From: Streptomyces albogriseolus
GTDB taxonomy: Bacteria > Actinomycetota > Actinomycetes > Streptomycetales > Streptomycetaceae
Reading direction: 5' to 3'
Length of the DNA stretch: 58,437 nt
NCBI GenBank assembly: GCA_014650475.1
Contig: BMVA01000029.1
Span: 1-58,437 of the forward strand
Shown here: positions 27,446 to 36,528 of the stretch, piece after piece
How the letters are laid out: each line of letters begins with the position of its first letter
Position numbering within the stretch: the stretch's first letter is position 1
Position numbers and translations under genes: made by a program
Notes under the pieces: generated by a model
Databases searched by the model: none
The model's input: the letters and a program-made list of their open reading frames with translations, nothing else
What the model was told of the DNA's origin: nothing

Positions 27446-28726
27446 CTACTTGGCGGGGCGACGGAAGCTGCTGGCGAGCGGGGTGCGCACGTCCGGTACG
27501 GTCAACGCGGCGGTGTCCGCGCCGGCCTTCTGGGCAGCAGCCATCACGGTGGCGATATCGCCCGTGGCCAGTGTCTCGGCGGGGCACTGCCGGCACTCTC
27601 CTTCCGGCACGTGCCCTGGCTGAGCGGCAACGAGCCCCCGGACGTGGCCGAAGGCGTCCAGAGCCCGGTCGACCCGCACCGCGTACCACGTCCCCCGCTG
27701 CTCCTGCGGTGAGATGCCGGCCGCGACCCGGGGATGCATGGGCAGATCCACCCGCCCGCCCATGGCACGGACGAGGACGACCTGGTCGAGGTAGTCACAC
27801 CGGTCGGGCTCGGGCCGATTTGCGTCCAGCCAGTCAACGGCCTCAGTGCGGATGCCCGGCCCCCACAGATACTCGGACGGGAAGACGGTTGCCGCGGCGC
27901 GGGCGTCGAATTCCATCAGGGCCGGGTCATCCACCACGGCACGGACCAGGAGGTAGGTCAGCGGCTCCTCGTCCCCGGCCGACGCCAGATGCTCGGCCGG
28001 GCCGGCGAGGATCGTGTGCCCGCTCTCGCTCCAGCCGATGGCGACGATGTCTCGCTCCAGCGGCGCCGGGTACAGCCGTCCGCCCGGCGTGGGCTGCCCC
28101 CACAGATGGTTGATGAGCTCGGCAAGGTCGGACAGGGTGCGGGCGGCGTCCACCGGCGAGTTCAGATGGTAGGAGCCGTGCGCGACCATGTTGCGCAGCT
28201 CCCCCTGGACCGGCTCCAGGCTCCGGTTGCGCTGCCCACGTATCAGACCTTCGCGACGCGCCCACCGCAGCAGCCCGCCGAGCATCCCATTGAAGCGCTC
28301 CCAGTCCCCGGCAGCGCCCATCCGGATCTTGGCACCTTGCACGGCCCGGAACTGCTCGTAGAAGGCCGGGTAGCTGGTCATGGCGATCTGGTGCTTCCGG
28401 CCCCGGCGGTCGCGCACGTCGATGGCGCGGTCCTGGTAATGGGCCACGAAGCGGTCCCGCAGGGCCTGCTCGAAGGCGAGACGGGCCGCATCCTCGACGA
28501 GGGTGAAAAGCTCGTAGCACAGCACCCCGTGGCTGAACCCGGCCCGCAATTGCTCGAACTTGTTCCGCGTCGATTCGGCGACCTCGTCCGCCAACTCCAG
28601 CCGGGCGATCACCTGCTGCTGGAACTCCGCCGAGTCCTCCGCGTGCATCCGGCCGAGGCCCCAGGGAGTGAAGTGCAGCGTCCGCTCGTCGACCGCCTGC
28701 AACTGCTCGAGCGTCTTGATCTCCAT
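27446..28726 (-). CDS. HEPN-domain protein
   Basis: This 426-residue protein begins MEIKTLEQLQAVDERTLHFT. Its centre contains R178-N-M-V-A-H183 in ELRNMVAHGSYHLNS, the R-x4-H motif of HEPN ribonucleases, preceded by helices of the Apea/MAE_28990 type (SHGVLCYELFTLVEDAARLA). HEPN proteins often cleave RNA in toxin or abortive-infection systems. The C-terminal 200 residues are beta-rich and unassigned. It stands alone, with no adjacent MNT antitoxin gene, so it is either a solitary effector or regulated by its own C-terminal part. Confidence 0.78.
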   Translation of the reverse strand: MEIKTLEQLQAVDERTLHFTPWGLGRMHAEDSAEFQQQVIARLELADEVAESTRNKFEQLRAGFSHGVLCYELFTLVEDAARLAFEQALRDRFVAHYQDRAIDVRDRRGRKHQIAMTSYPAFYEQFRAVQGAKIRMGAAGDWERFNGMLGGLLRWARREGLIRGQRNRSLEPVQGELRNMVAHGSYHLNSPVDAARTLSDLAELINHLWGQPTPGGRLYPAPLERDIVAIGWSESGHTILAGPAEHLASAGDEEPLTYLLVRAVVDDPALMEFDARAAATVFPSEYLWGPGIRTEAVDWLDANRPEPDRCDYLDQVVLVRAMGGRVDLPMHPRVAAGISPQEQRGTWYAVRVDRALDAFGHVRGLVAAQPGHVPEGECRQCPAETLATGDIATVMAAAQKAGADTAALTVPDVRTPLASSFRRPAK

Positions 28727-29037
28727 ACTGGGCCGTGCCTGCCTTCCTGATACCGCTTTCAGCGAACCGGCCAGAATCGGCCCAAGACCCCGGATGCCGC
28801 AACCGAATTGACAAGAGCTGTGCGAGCCCTCAGCCGTAGTGGCGCGCCAGCACCCAATGTGGCGTAACTGTTGAGTCTGCTTATTGATCTTGAGTGTGGC
28901 CTGCTGTTGCTCAGCTGTACTGAGTGACGCGTCTGTTTCCCAGGGGAGGCTCGCCGCCGGGCCGAGGTGCTGGTGACGGGCGGTTGCTGGGAACCGCTGT
29001 GCTGAGGCCGGCTGGTGCGAGTGACTGGCCGACCGCG
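28727..29037. other. Gap upstream of the HEPN gene
   Basis: About 310 bp with no convincing gene. The AT-richer part near 28860-28920 could carry the HEPN promoter on the minus strand. No hairpin of note. Confidence 0.35.
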
Positions 29038-29931
29038 TCAGGCCGGTTCGCTGCGGTCGATTATCGCGCGCAGCTTCTCGCGCAGGTCGACATCGGTCTG
29101 GGAAGGCGGCTGGGCCGCTGCCTCGGCCTCCCAGGCGGCGAGCTCTGCCTCATCCGGCCACTGGTAGCCGGACGCGGAGGAGTTGAGGTAGCCGAGGCCG
29201 AGGAGTTCGTAGTCGTCCGGCTCCTTCAGCTGTCCGGTTTTCCGTTTGATCTCCTCGTCGTGCTCCAGCCGCGCGAGTGCACGGTCGGCAGCCTCGCAGG
29301 AGGTGAGGGCAGCCGGCTCATCGCGTACGACGGGGGGCGGCTGTCCCCAGGCGCGCCGCGCGGGGGCGTCGGCGAAGAGACGGCGATGGGCCTCCATCCA
29401 GTTCCGCCTGTGGGCGGCAGGCACGGGCAGGGCGTCCATGAAGGCGGTGAACAGCTTCTCGGTGGGAGGGATCTGTCCCTGCAGGACGAGGTGGAGGGTC
29501 GAGTGCGGCAACCGTTTCCGGCCGTCCGCGGCGCTGCCCGCCTTCTTCTCGAGCTGGCGCAGCGGCGGATACCCGCCCTCGATCCGCAGGAAGATCATCG
29601 CCTCGACGAACTCGGCACGCGAGGTGACCATCAACGGGCCCAGCTGCCGCGCGCCCGGCAGGATCTCCTCCGCCTTCGCCGCGTACCAGGCCCGGGCCAG
29701 GTCATCCTCCTTGCGGCCGCAGGCGCGGGCGATGGCCTTCATGTTCTCCAGCAGCGGCACTCCCTTTCCTGCCAGGGCGCGGCGTACGACGTTCTCCGAG
29801 ATCCTGCTGTCCTTCGCGAGCATCGCAAAGGTCTTGCCCGAGGCCTCCTTGACGTCCCGCAGCCGCTGGACAAGAGCCCGCAGCGCAGGGGGCGTGCTGA
29901 CCGGGACGGGGCTGAGCGGACGGCCGGCCAT
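29038..29931 (-). CDS. XRE-type regulator, accessory region
   Basis: This 297-residue protein begins MAGRPLSPVPVSTPPALRAL. Residues about 20-75 fit an XRE-like helix-turn-helix (KTFAMLAKDSRISENVVRRALAG ... LLENMKAIARACG). The remainder is helical and ends in acidic, low-complexity sequence. The ATG follows the stop of the small membrane protein by 1 nt (TGAGATG), so the two are translated together. In Streptomyces such proteins regulate accessory loci. Target unknown. Confidence 0.75.
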   Translation of the reverse strand: MAGRPLSPVPVSTPPALRALVQRLRDVKEASGKTFAMLAKDSRISENVVRRALAGKGVPLLENMKAIARACGRKEDDLARAWYAAKAEEILPGARQLGPLMVTSRAEFVEAMIFLRIEGGYPPLRQLEKKAGSAADGRKRLPHSTLHLVLQGQIPPTEKLFTAFMDALPVPAAHRRNWMEAHRRLFADAPARRAWGQPPPVVRDEPAALTSCEAADRALARLEHDEEIKRKTGQLKEPDDYELLGLGYLNSSASGYQWPDEAELAAWEAEAAAQPPSQTDVDLREKLRAIIDRSEPA

Positions 29932-29932
29932 C

Positions 29933-30205
29933 TCAGAGCACCCTGCCGAACAGGTAGCGCACGCCCAGACGCAGCCCCGGCCGGGCACGCGCGAGCCGGC
30001 CGGCGGCCGCGGTCGCCAGCACACCCAGCACGGCGGGCACCTCGTGGCCGGCCGCGGCCAGCATGGTGACGGCCAGGATGAGGATGACGATGACGACGGC
30101 GTCACGGGCCGGGAGACGGTCGGCGCGCGGGTACGCGATGCCGCACTCGGCGGCCACCGCGACGGCCGCACCGGCCGTGGCCAGGCGGGCGGAGAAGACG
30201 AACAT
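29933..30205 (-). CDS. Small membrane protein, co-translated with an XRE regulator
   Basis: This 90-residue protein has a good ribosome site (AAGGAGC). It carries an N-terminal hydrophobic stretch, a central helix DAVVIVILILAVTMLAAAG, and a third weaker one ending RYLFGRVL. It is the first gene of a two-gene unit with the regulator at 29038-29931. Function unknown. Confidence 0.7.
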   Translation of the reverse strand: MFVFSARLATAGAAVAVAAECGIAYPRADRLPARDAVVIVILILAVTMLAAAGHEVPAVLGVLATAAAGRLARARPGLRLGVRYLFGRVL

Positions 30206-30870
30206 GGTGCTCCTTGAACTGACAGCGCAACAGATATGGCTCGTCGCACGGCTGTTGCGGGCGAGGTGCCCGCGGACCGTGGCGAGGCCTCGATCGTGGC
30301 ACCTGCCCCGCCCGGCGGGCCAGGCCGATCAACCCCATTCCGGCACCTGTGTCCACACGGACGTACCCCCGTCACGGGAGGCCTTCATCTCCCGTCACCA
30401 CAGGTCAGACCCACTGTGGTCACGGAAATCCGCCTCATTATCCAATTCGGTGGGCCCGAAACGGCAGCGCCCTTGTACCGGCACGGGTGACGTCGATGGG
30501 TCCGGTCAGTGACGTCGCCACGCCCCCGCCGGCAGCGGTCGAGCGCGAGGCCTTCGGGGGGTCGGTCAGACACGTCAGTAGCAGGGGCACACCGCGCCTG
30601 CGGCTCCTGCGCCGTCGCCTGGTACACCACGGTGCAGGACCCAACTGACGGACACCGACCCGGCCGTGCGCGTCGCCGCCGAGGCGGCGTGGGAGCGACG
30701 CCCGGCGCTGTACCGCAAGACCCTGGGGATCGTCGGTCCGGGCATGGGCCCCTTGGAACGCGGCGCGACCTCCCACGGCCGTAACGCGCGTGTGCTCCTC
30801 GGGCGTGGGTGGTCTCACCTAAAAATGACTGGTGAGGACGCGCGCCGTGTGCTGCGGCATGCGGGTGCCG
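30206..30870. other. Gap with no recognised gene
   Basis: About 665 bp between the membrane-protein gene and the end of the MerR-like regulator gene. Several short overlapping frames exist, none with a family motif or good ribosome site. The region near 30410-30450 is AT-richer and may hold the promoter for the membrane-protein/XRE unit. Confidence 0.35.
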
Positions 30871-32004
30871 TCACAAGCGGGCGGGAACCAGGAAGGCGCG
30901 CACGCAGTCGGGCATGAGGTCAGGATTGTCGAGGAGGTCCCACTGCAGGCCGGGCATCACGGTGTGCAACCGGCCGAGCATGTCCCGGATCATGAGCAGT
31001 TCAGCAGCGGTCCGCGCATGCTCAGCAGGGCTGGGCCGTCCCGGCTTGAGCACGCTGATGAGGAACATCCGTGTGGGCATGAGCGAGGCGCGGAACCAGG
31101 CGAGGACCGACGGGCCCACGCGCCGGGCTGCGACTTCGGCCTCGGCCGCGCAGCAGAACTCATGAGCCCAGGCACGGATCTGGTCGACACTCTGCCAGGC
31201 ATGATGCAACAGCGGCAGCGGTGCGCCGGCCACCAGCTGGCGCAGTCCGTCACGGATGTCGCCCTCGAAGAGCACCCCGTCGAGGTCCTGCACGGCCAGG
31301 CCTTCGTCGTCGACGTCGAGGTGCTCGATGAGCGACGCGATGGGGTTCGCTGCGTTGGAAGGAGCCACGGCACGGAAGAAGTCGCCGAGGGCCTGGTTGT
31401 GGACCGCGCCGCGGCCGGTCCGGATGATCTCCACGGCCGTGGTCAGCAGATCGGCCACCCGCGCCGGCTCCATCATGCCCACACCGCGGTCCAGCGCGGC
31501 GAGTTGCGGCGCCGACCAGTCCACACCCAGGTCCCGGATCGCCTCGTCGAGCCGGCGGATCCGCGCGGGCACGAGCGTGGCCAGGCGGCCAGTCGCGGCG
31601 AGACGCTGCGCCAGGACCTCCGCCTGCTGCTGCGGATCCCCGATCCCGGCCAGCTCACCGGACTGCTCCGCCTGCGACATGAGGCGGTCCACGGCCACGC
31701 GGAACGCGGTGCGAACGGCGGCCTCCGGCACGGGCATTCCGTCCGCGAACGCCCGCAGGGCCAGATCGTCGGGCCGACCGCCCGGTTTGGCGTTGCGGGC
31801 CAGCCAGAGCACCATCTCCTTGGCCCCGTCGGTGGGCCGGGAGACAGTGCCGCGGCCACGGCCGAGACGGCGTACAACATTGCGCTCCACCAGCCCGCGC
31901 GCTCGCCAGATACGCAGCCGTTTGGGCGTCACGATCTCGCCGCGGGCCGCCGCGTAGCCGATCAGCTCCTGGTCTGCGGGGCTGAGGGCATCAGGTGAAG
32001 GCAC
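30871..32004 (-). CDS. MerR-like regulator, paralogue A
   Basis: This 377-residue protein starts at a GTG (32004). Residues about 10-60 look like a MerR-type winged helix (EIVTPKRLRIWRARGLVERN, then RLGRGRGTVSR). The remainder is a helical sensor or dimerisation region of unknown type. It is paralogous to the gene at 36529-37662, which has the same layout: N-terminal helix, GRGRG loop, long helical tail. Like that gene, it is divergently transcribed from a small membrane protein. The shared architecture suggests a repeated two-gene unit. Confidence 0.75.
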   Translation of the reverse strand: MPSPDALSPADQELIGYAAARGEIVTPKRLRIWRARGLVERNVVRRLGRGRGTVSRPTDGAKEMVLWLARNAKPGGRPDDLALRAFADGMPVPEAAVRTAFRVAVDRLMSQAEQSGELAGIGDPQQQAEVLAQRLAATGRLATLVPARIRRLDEAIRDLGVDWSAPQLAALDRGVGMMEPARVADLLTTAVEIIRTGRGAVHNQALGDFFRAVAPSNAANPIASLIEHLDVDDEGLAVQDLDGVLFEGDIRDGLRQLVAGAPLPLLHHAWQSVDQIRAWAHEFCCAAEAEVAARRVGPSVLAWFRASLMPTRMFLISVLKPGRPSPAEHARTAAELLMIRDMLGRLHTVMPGLQWDLLDNPDLMPDCVRAFLVPARL

Positions 32005-32153
32005 CGTCCCACGCTAGCCCGGTCAGACCCCCGGGCGTGTGCCCTCTTACAGACTGCCCACCTTCGCTGAAGACCCAGTCCTGGCGGGAGCTTTCCTCTT
32101 ACCAGCGCAGGGCAGCCGGCCTGGCGCCGCAAGCCCATGAAAGGTGCTCCGCG

Positions 32154-32420
32154 ATGGTCACTATCCCGCCCCTCGTCCATCTCGCCGCCCAGACAAGTGC
32201 CCGGGCCGGGCTGTGGAAAGGCCTTGCAGTCCTGGCCCTGTGGGGCCTGCCCCGCCTCGTGCTTGCCATCACGCACCTGCTGACCGCCATAGTCGCCTTG
32301 TACCACCGCAACAACGCTCGCCGACGAGAGGCCAGACAGATCCTCTTCCGGCACCCCTTGATGCGGCCACCCTGCACCCATCCCCACAGAACACCCTGCC
32401 GGGCGCCCTCCCGACGGTAG
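32154..32420 (+). CDS. Small membrane protein, divergent from regulator A
   Basis: This 88-residue protein starts at the ATG at 32154 after AAGGTG. Residues about 20-50 (GLWKGLAVLALWGLPRLVLA and following) form one long or two short membrane helices, followed by a very basic tail (RRREARQILF). It is divergent from MerR-like regulator A, 150 bp away. Function unknown. Confidence 0.55.
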   Translation: MVTIPPLVHLAAQTSARAGLWKGLAVLALWGLPRLVLAITHLLTAIVALYHRNNARRREARQILFRHPLMRPPCTHPHRTPCRAPSRR

Positions 32421-32533
32421 CTCCCCAACTCCCCGGCCCCGTCGGCATGCAGCGATGCCGTCTCGGCTGGCCCTGCGCATAGCGACCGACGACTACGCCT
32501 TGCGGCTGCGGCCGCAGGGCCCTCTGCCCGGCT

Positions 32534-32655
32534 CTCACCCGCCCGGAGCCAGCTCGTGCAGAACGCGCATCCACCTCTCCATGAAGCCGGCTGCGCCCGT
32601 CTCATCGTCCGGGATCCGGAAGCGACCGGGACCGGCGGCGACCTGTGCCATGAGT
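32534..32655 (-). pseudogene. C-terminal remnant of a MerR-like paralogue
   Basis: The minus strand encodes MAQVAAGPGRFRIPDDETGA and continues AGFMERWMRVLHELAPGG before a stop at 32534. The intact paralogue at 36529 ends with near-identical ETGAAGFMERWIGTL. At DNA level 32569-32603 and 36569-36603 share long identical runs. Only the last 35 or so codons survive, so this is a broken third copy. Confidence 0.7.
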
Positions 32656-32658
32656 GCT

Positions 32659-32898
32659 TTAGCGCTGGGCGCGTACATGGGCGCCGTACATGAGCAGACC
32701 CACCCAGACCGCAGAGACCGCGGCGGTCATGGTCGCCCAGGGCGCCGTGGTGAGGGACGGGCCCGTCACCAGTTGGTAGGTCGTCACGCTGGCGAAGACG
32801 ATGACCAGCAGGAAGGCGGCGGGCCGGGCCAGCCGCAGCCACATCGGAAGACGAACCGGGGAGGAGGGCTGCACGGACGGCGTCGGCGAAGCGGGCAT
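32659..32898 (-). CDS. Small two-helix membrane protein
   Basis: This 79-residue protein has a ribosome site AGGAGA. Two membrane helices are visible (AAFLLVIVFASVTTYQLV and MTAAVSAVWVGLLMYGA), with a proline/serine-rich N terminus. It ends beside the broken MerR-like remnant. Function unknown. Confidence 0.65.
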   Translation of the reverse strand: MPASPTPSVQPSSPVRLPMWLRLARPAAFLLVIVFASVTTYQLVTGPSLTTAPWATMTAAVSAVWVGLLMYGAHVRAQR

Positions 32899-33047
32899 GA
32901 CGAACTTCTCCTACAGGCGGGGAGTTGGCGGACGAGCGACCTTGCTGGCCGGTGCTTCGACCGTATGGCGCCCGCCCCCGTGCAGACCATCTCCCATTTC
33001 CGCCCTGATTACCCAAGGATGAGGACGTGGGGGAGAGGAGGAGACCC

Positions 33048-34118
33048 ATGCGGGTTTCGGTGACCCTGTACGACAAGGAAGGCTCCTCCGAGCGGCCCGG
33101 AGCGGAGGCCGGGCACGCCGAGATCAGCGGGCTGGAGGGAGCCCGGACCGCCGTCTTCACCGTGGGCCTGCGACGCACCGAGTACGGCATCCACCGGCCC
33201 GCTGCCCTGCGCCTGCGCGTTCCTGGAGTCCGCCCCGGCAGGGTGACGGCGAAAGCGGTGCGCGCCCTCGACTGGGAGCGGGTGCTGGCCATCGCCACCA
33301 CCGCGGCGACCGTCTCCACGCGCGCCGCCGAGCAGCTCGATGCCGGCTGGACGCGGCGTCCCCGGGGCGGCAGCCGCGACTTCTGCCTGCTCGTCGCCGC
33401 GGTCTACGTGCATGCGGTCGCCCGCCACCTCCCGCCGCGCCATGTGATCGCCGCAGTCTGGGGCAGGGGAGTGGACACCGTGGACAACTGGCTGGCCGAG
33501 GCGCGCAGGCGTCAGGTCCTCGGGCAGGATCCGCTCTCCAGCCGCCACGGCCCCCGCACCGAGCCGGACCGGCGCGGGGTGACCCCGCTGCCGCGCCCGC
33601 CACACCAACCGCCCTCCTCGCAGACAACCGTGGGAACCCACGGAGCGACACTGCGCGACCTGCCCGGCTGTCCCGACTGGTCCTTCCGCATCGAACCTGG
33701 TGCCCGTGAGGGCAACGTGTTCGTCCGTGGATGGGCGATCGAGCCCGACATCACGCACGCCGGCGGCTGGCGAACGCACCTGACGGCCAGGGCCCTTGTC
33801 ACCGCTCCGCTCGACGACGTCTTCGCCCGCGGGCTCGCGGCCCTGCAGGGCAACCTCTACCTCACGACGGCCCGGGGCGTCGTGGGCGAACCCGTGCGGA
33901 GCCGGGGCGAAGACCACCTGCGCCAGGTCACCGACGCCTACCTCTTCGCCCTGGCCCAGGAACAGCCACCGCTGCCTCTGATCTGCACCCTGTGGAACGT
34001 CAGCTACGGGACGGCATCGAGCTGGACCAGCAAAGCTCGCAGAGCCGGCGTCCTGACGGCCCGGTACAAGCCGCTGCCCAACCGCTGGGGACGCTCAAGG
34101 AGGCCCGAGGGGCCGTGA
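33048..34118 (+). CDS. Unknown protein with possible HTH segments
   Basis: This 356-residue protein starts at the ATG at 33048 behind a strong AGGAGGAG. The N-terminal 60 residues are beta-like (MRVSVTLYDKEGSSERPGAE). Two similar helical blocks follow: FCLLVAAVYVHAVARHLPPR then VDNWLAEARRRQVLG, and DAYLFALAQEQPPLPLICTL then ASSWTSKARRAGVLT. These look like duplicated HTH-type units, separated by a proline-rich linker. A DNA-binding role is inferred from this shape. No catalytic motif. Confidence 0.7.
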   Translation: MRVSVTLYDKEGSSERPGAEAGHAEISGLEGARTAVFTVGLRRTEYGIHRPAALRLRVPGVRPGRVTAKAVRALDWERVLAIATTAATVSTRAAEQLDAGWTRRPRGGSRDFCLLVAAVYVHAVARHLPPRHVIAAVWGRGVDTVDNWLAEARRRQVLGQDPLSSRHGPRTEPDRRGVTPLPRPPHQPPSSQTTVGTHGATLRDLPGCPDWSFRIEPGAREGNVFVRGWAIEPDITHAGGWRTHLTARALVTAPLDDVFARGLAALQGNLYLTTARGVVGEPVRSRGEDHLRQVTDAYLFALAQEQPPLPLICTLWNVSYGTASSWTSKARRAGVLTARYKPLPNRWGRSRRPEGP

Positions 34119-34326
34119 GTCCTGCCGCGCCTGCCGTAGCCGCACGCGACGTAAAGGTTCCAGGGCTACGTCCTTGGCTGGAGCGAGACCCGGGGCGACC
34201 GTTGCTGTGCGTTACGGGGCGCACCCCCGTGGCTGCGGACGGTCGGCGTGCTCCGGGCCGTGCCCCGTGTCGCGCTGGGGGCGGTGTCGTCCGGATAATC
34301 CCTGGGTGCCTGTGAATCCGGAGTAC

Positions 34327-35994
34327 ATGGAGACCAATGTCAGGGTCCCGTTCTGTGCTTTCGATGCGCTGGCCGCTATCGCGGCCCGGGAGGGCGCCTC
34401 GCGGGACGCGACCGTGCGCCGGCTGCTGGCCGAGCATGTCGAGCGGCAGGAGCAGGTTGATCCCGACGACCGGCTGACGCACATCTCGACCGTCTTGCGC
34501 TACCCGCCCCCGCCGCGCTGGCGTAAGGACCCGCGCCAGGACCGGCCCCTGCGGCTGAGGGCGAGCTCCGCGTTGTTGGAGCGGGCCCGCGCAGTCTCGC
34601 TGCTGCTGCCGGGGCAGTACGAGCGGGCGTTTCGGGACTATCAAGGACGGGTGCTGACCGACGCGGTGGTCACCGCCATCGCGGTGGCCGAGCCGTTCAC
34701 GGACGAGTTCTTGGACGGGCTGCTTCCCCTCCTGCGGCACCGCGCCGCCCGCAACCTGTGGCGGCTGGCAACCGCCGCGTCCATCACCGGTCCGGAGCTC
34801 GACCTCCTGGACGCGGCCGACGAGCTACGTAAGGCGACGGCCTGGACGTCCGACACCGAGCTGGATGCGTACGACCAGCGCCTGCTGAGGATCGCGACGG
34901 CCCTCGAGGAGGACGTGGCCTGGCACTCCCCAGCCCGATTCCAGGTCGCGGACAACATTGCCCGCGACCTGCTGACCGGCCCGCAGGCCGAGGCGAACGC
35001 ACGGATGCTGCAGGAGGAGGGCGAGGCCTGGGAGGACCTGCATCAGGACACGCTCCACGCAGACCAGGAGCGCCGGTGCTACCTCAAGCGGGGGACCACG
35101 GACTACGACTGGAGTGGCCGGGGCGGCACCGCGGTGTGGCGGGCCGAACGACAGGTGGCTCTGCAGGACTTCGAGGACTGGCTCACCCACCGCACCCGGA
35201 CGGACACGCCCCAGTACGCGGTCCGCCCGCCCGGCTGGGTGCTCACGGGCCCGCCCGGCTGGCGCGCCGTCGTCCCGGCCTCCGCGGACACCGGCGGGCT
35301 GCCGCAGCCATACGCGGCATGGACGGGCGAGGGCCGCGTCCTGGCCTTTCCCCACCGCAACCGGCAGGCCGTGTGGCCACTTCAGCACCGGCCGGACGCG
35401 CCGGGCTACGAGCCCGTGCCCGGCGCCGCAGCACTGCTCACCGCCGCGGCCGGCCTGCCGCCCGAGCAGATCCTCCAGTACATCGAGGCCCTACTCGTTG
35501 ACTGGAACCACGAGTTCGGCGACGAGGACGAGCCTGACCTCTATCTCGCGCTGGACGTCCCAGTGGGCGCAGCATACGACTTCGGTCTCATCAGCGCCGA
35601 GGAACGTCAGGAGGCCATGGCCCAGGCCCGCACGGCGACCCTGCAGGCCATGGACGAGATCATCGACGAGCTGGCCTTGGACGGCTGCGACGAGGAGGAC
35701 CTGCGGCACCTACGGCACGTGCGCGGCAACGTCCGCCAGTTCACGGACGAGGCCACCCGCCTCGACAGCCGGATCGGCGCACGGTTCCGGGTGCACAAGG
35801 CGACCTGGCGGTGGCCGGGACAGTCGGTGACCGGGGAGTTCCTGGCCAGCGCCTCCACCGACCTCGTGCAGTGGCTGGCCACCGTCGCACACGCGAGGAG
35901 CTCTCTGATCACGCAGCACTCGATGCAGCAGGCGTGGAGCGAGGCCTTCGACCGCTACGCCCCCAGGGAGCGCAGCTCCCGACGGCGCCGGTGA
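34327..35994 (+). CDS. Unknown 555-residue protein with N-terminal RHH-like segment
   Basis: The ATG at 34327 (METNVRVPFCAFDALAAIAA) follows CGGAG; a GTG at 34306 is an alternative. The first 45 residues resemble a ribbon-helix-helix (strand NVRVPF, then helices ALAAIAAREGASRDATVRRL). The rest is helical and acidic, with low-homology stretches such as FGDEDEPDLYLALDVPVGAA. No nuclease, P-loop or membrane segment. The RHH fold would make it a DNA-binding protein of the accessory region. Confidence 0.7.
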   Translation: METNVRVPFCAFDALAAIAAREGASRDATVRRLLAEHVERQEQVDPDDRLTHISTVLRYPPPPRWRKDPRQDRPLRLRASSALLERARAVSLLLPGQYERAFRDYQGRVLTDAVVTAIAVAEPFTDEFLDGLLPLLRHRAARNLWRLATAASITGPELDLLDAADELRKATAWTSDTELDAYDQRLLRIATALEEDVAWHSPARFQVADNIARDLLTGPQAEANARMLQEEGEAWEDLHQDTLHADQERRCYLKRGTTDYDWSGRGGTAVWRAERQVALQDFEDWLTHRTRTDTPQYAVRPPGWVLTGPPGWRAVVPASADTGGLPQPYAAWTGEGRVLAFPHRNRQAVWPLQHRPDAPGYEPVPGAAALLTAAAGLPPEQILQYIEALLVDWNHEFGDEDEPDLYLALDVPVGAAYDFGLISAEERQEAMAQARTATLQAMDEIIDELALDGCDEEDLRHLRHVRGNVRQFTDEATRLDSRIGARFRVHKATWRWPGQSVTGEFLASASTDLVQWLATVAHARSSLITQHSMQQAWSEAFDRYAPRERSSRRRR

Positions 35995-36139
35995 CCTCCG
36001 GGAGAAGACGTGTGACACCCACCGGTACAACAACGACGAACCCTCTTCGTAAAAAGGGATGCAGGCCGAGCAAACGACGCCCGGAATCCCGACATCCCGC
36101 GTACCGCACACGTACGCCCACCCGAGGGGGAACCCTTCA

Positions 36140-36445
36140 ATGCACAACCCGAACCGACCACTTATCTCCTCCGTCGCCACCGGCATCAGCGGCCTCGTCC
36201 TGGCCCTGATCGGCGCCCCGTGGTGGCTGACCGCCATCGCCTTCGCCTGCTTCGCACTCGGCCTGCTCGTCACCGTCATCCAGTCCGTCTTCCCTCAGGA
36301 CTCCGAGCACCGGCTGGCCTGGTGGCGCGCCCGCTGGCACCACCAGCAGCGCCGCCGCACCCCACTTCCGGTCCGCCACCCGGTCCGGGACGCGCGACAG
36401 GCATCCGGCCCGCGCGCCGACGCGCCCGACCGACATGGTGAGTGA
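36140..36445 (+). CDS. Small two-helix membrane protein
   Basis: This 101-residue protein begins MHNPNRPLISSVATGISGLV. Two membrane helices (SGLVLALIGAPWWLTAIAF and FACFALGLLVTVIQSVF) precede a basic, histidine-rich tail. The ribosome site is GAGGGGG. Function unknown. It belongs to the series of small membrane proteins in this 29-38 kb stretch. Confidence 0.65.
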   Translation: MHNPNRPLISSVATGISGLVLALIGAPWWLTAIAFACFALGLLVTVIQSVFPQDSEHRLAWWRARWHHQQRRRTPLPVRHPVRDARQASGPRADAPDRHGE

Positions 36446-36528
36446 TCGTCCATCGGCTGCCCGGGGGCGCCGCGCCGTCGACGGGCGCCCCCGGCCGTGC
36501 CTGGCGCCGCACGCGCTGCGTACCGGAA

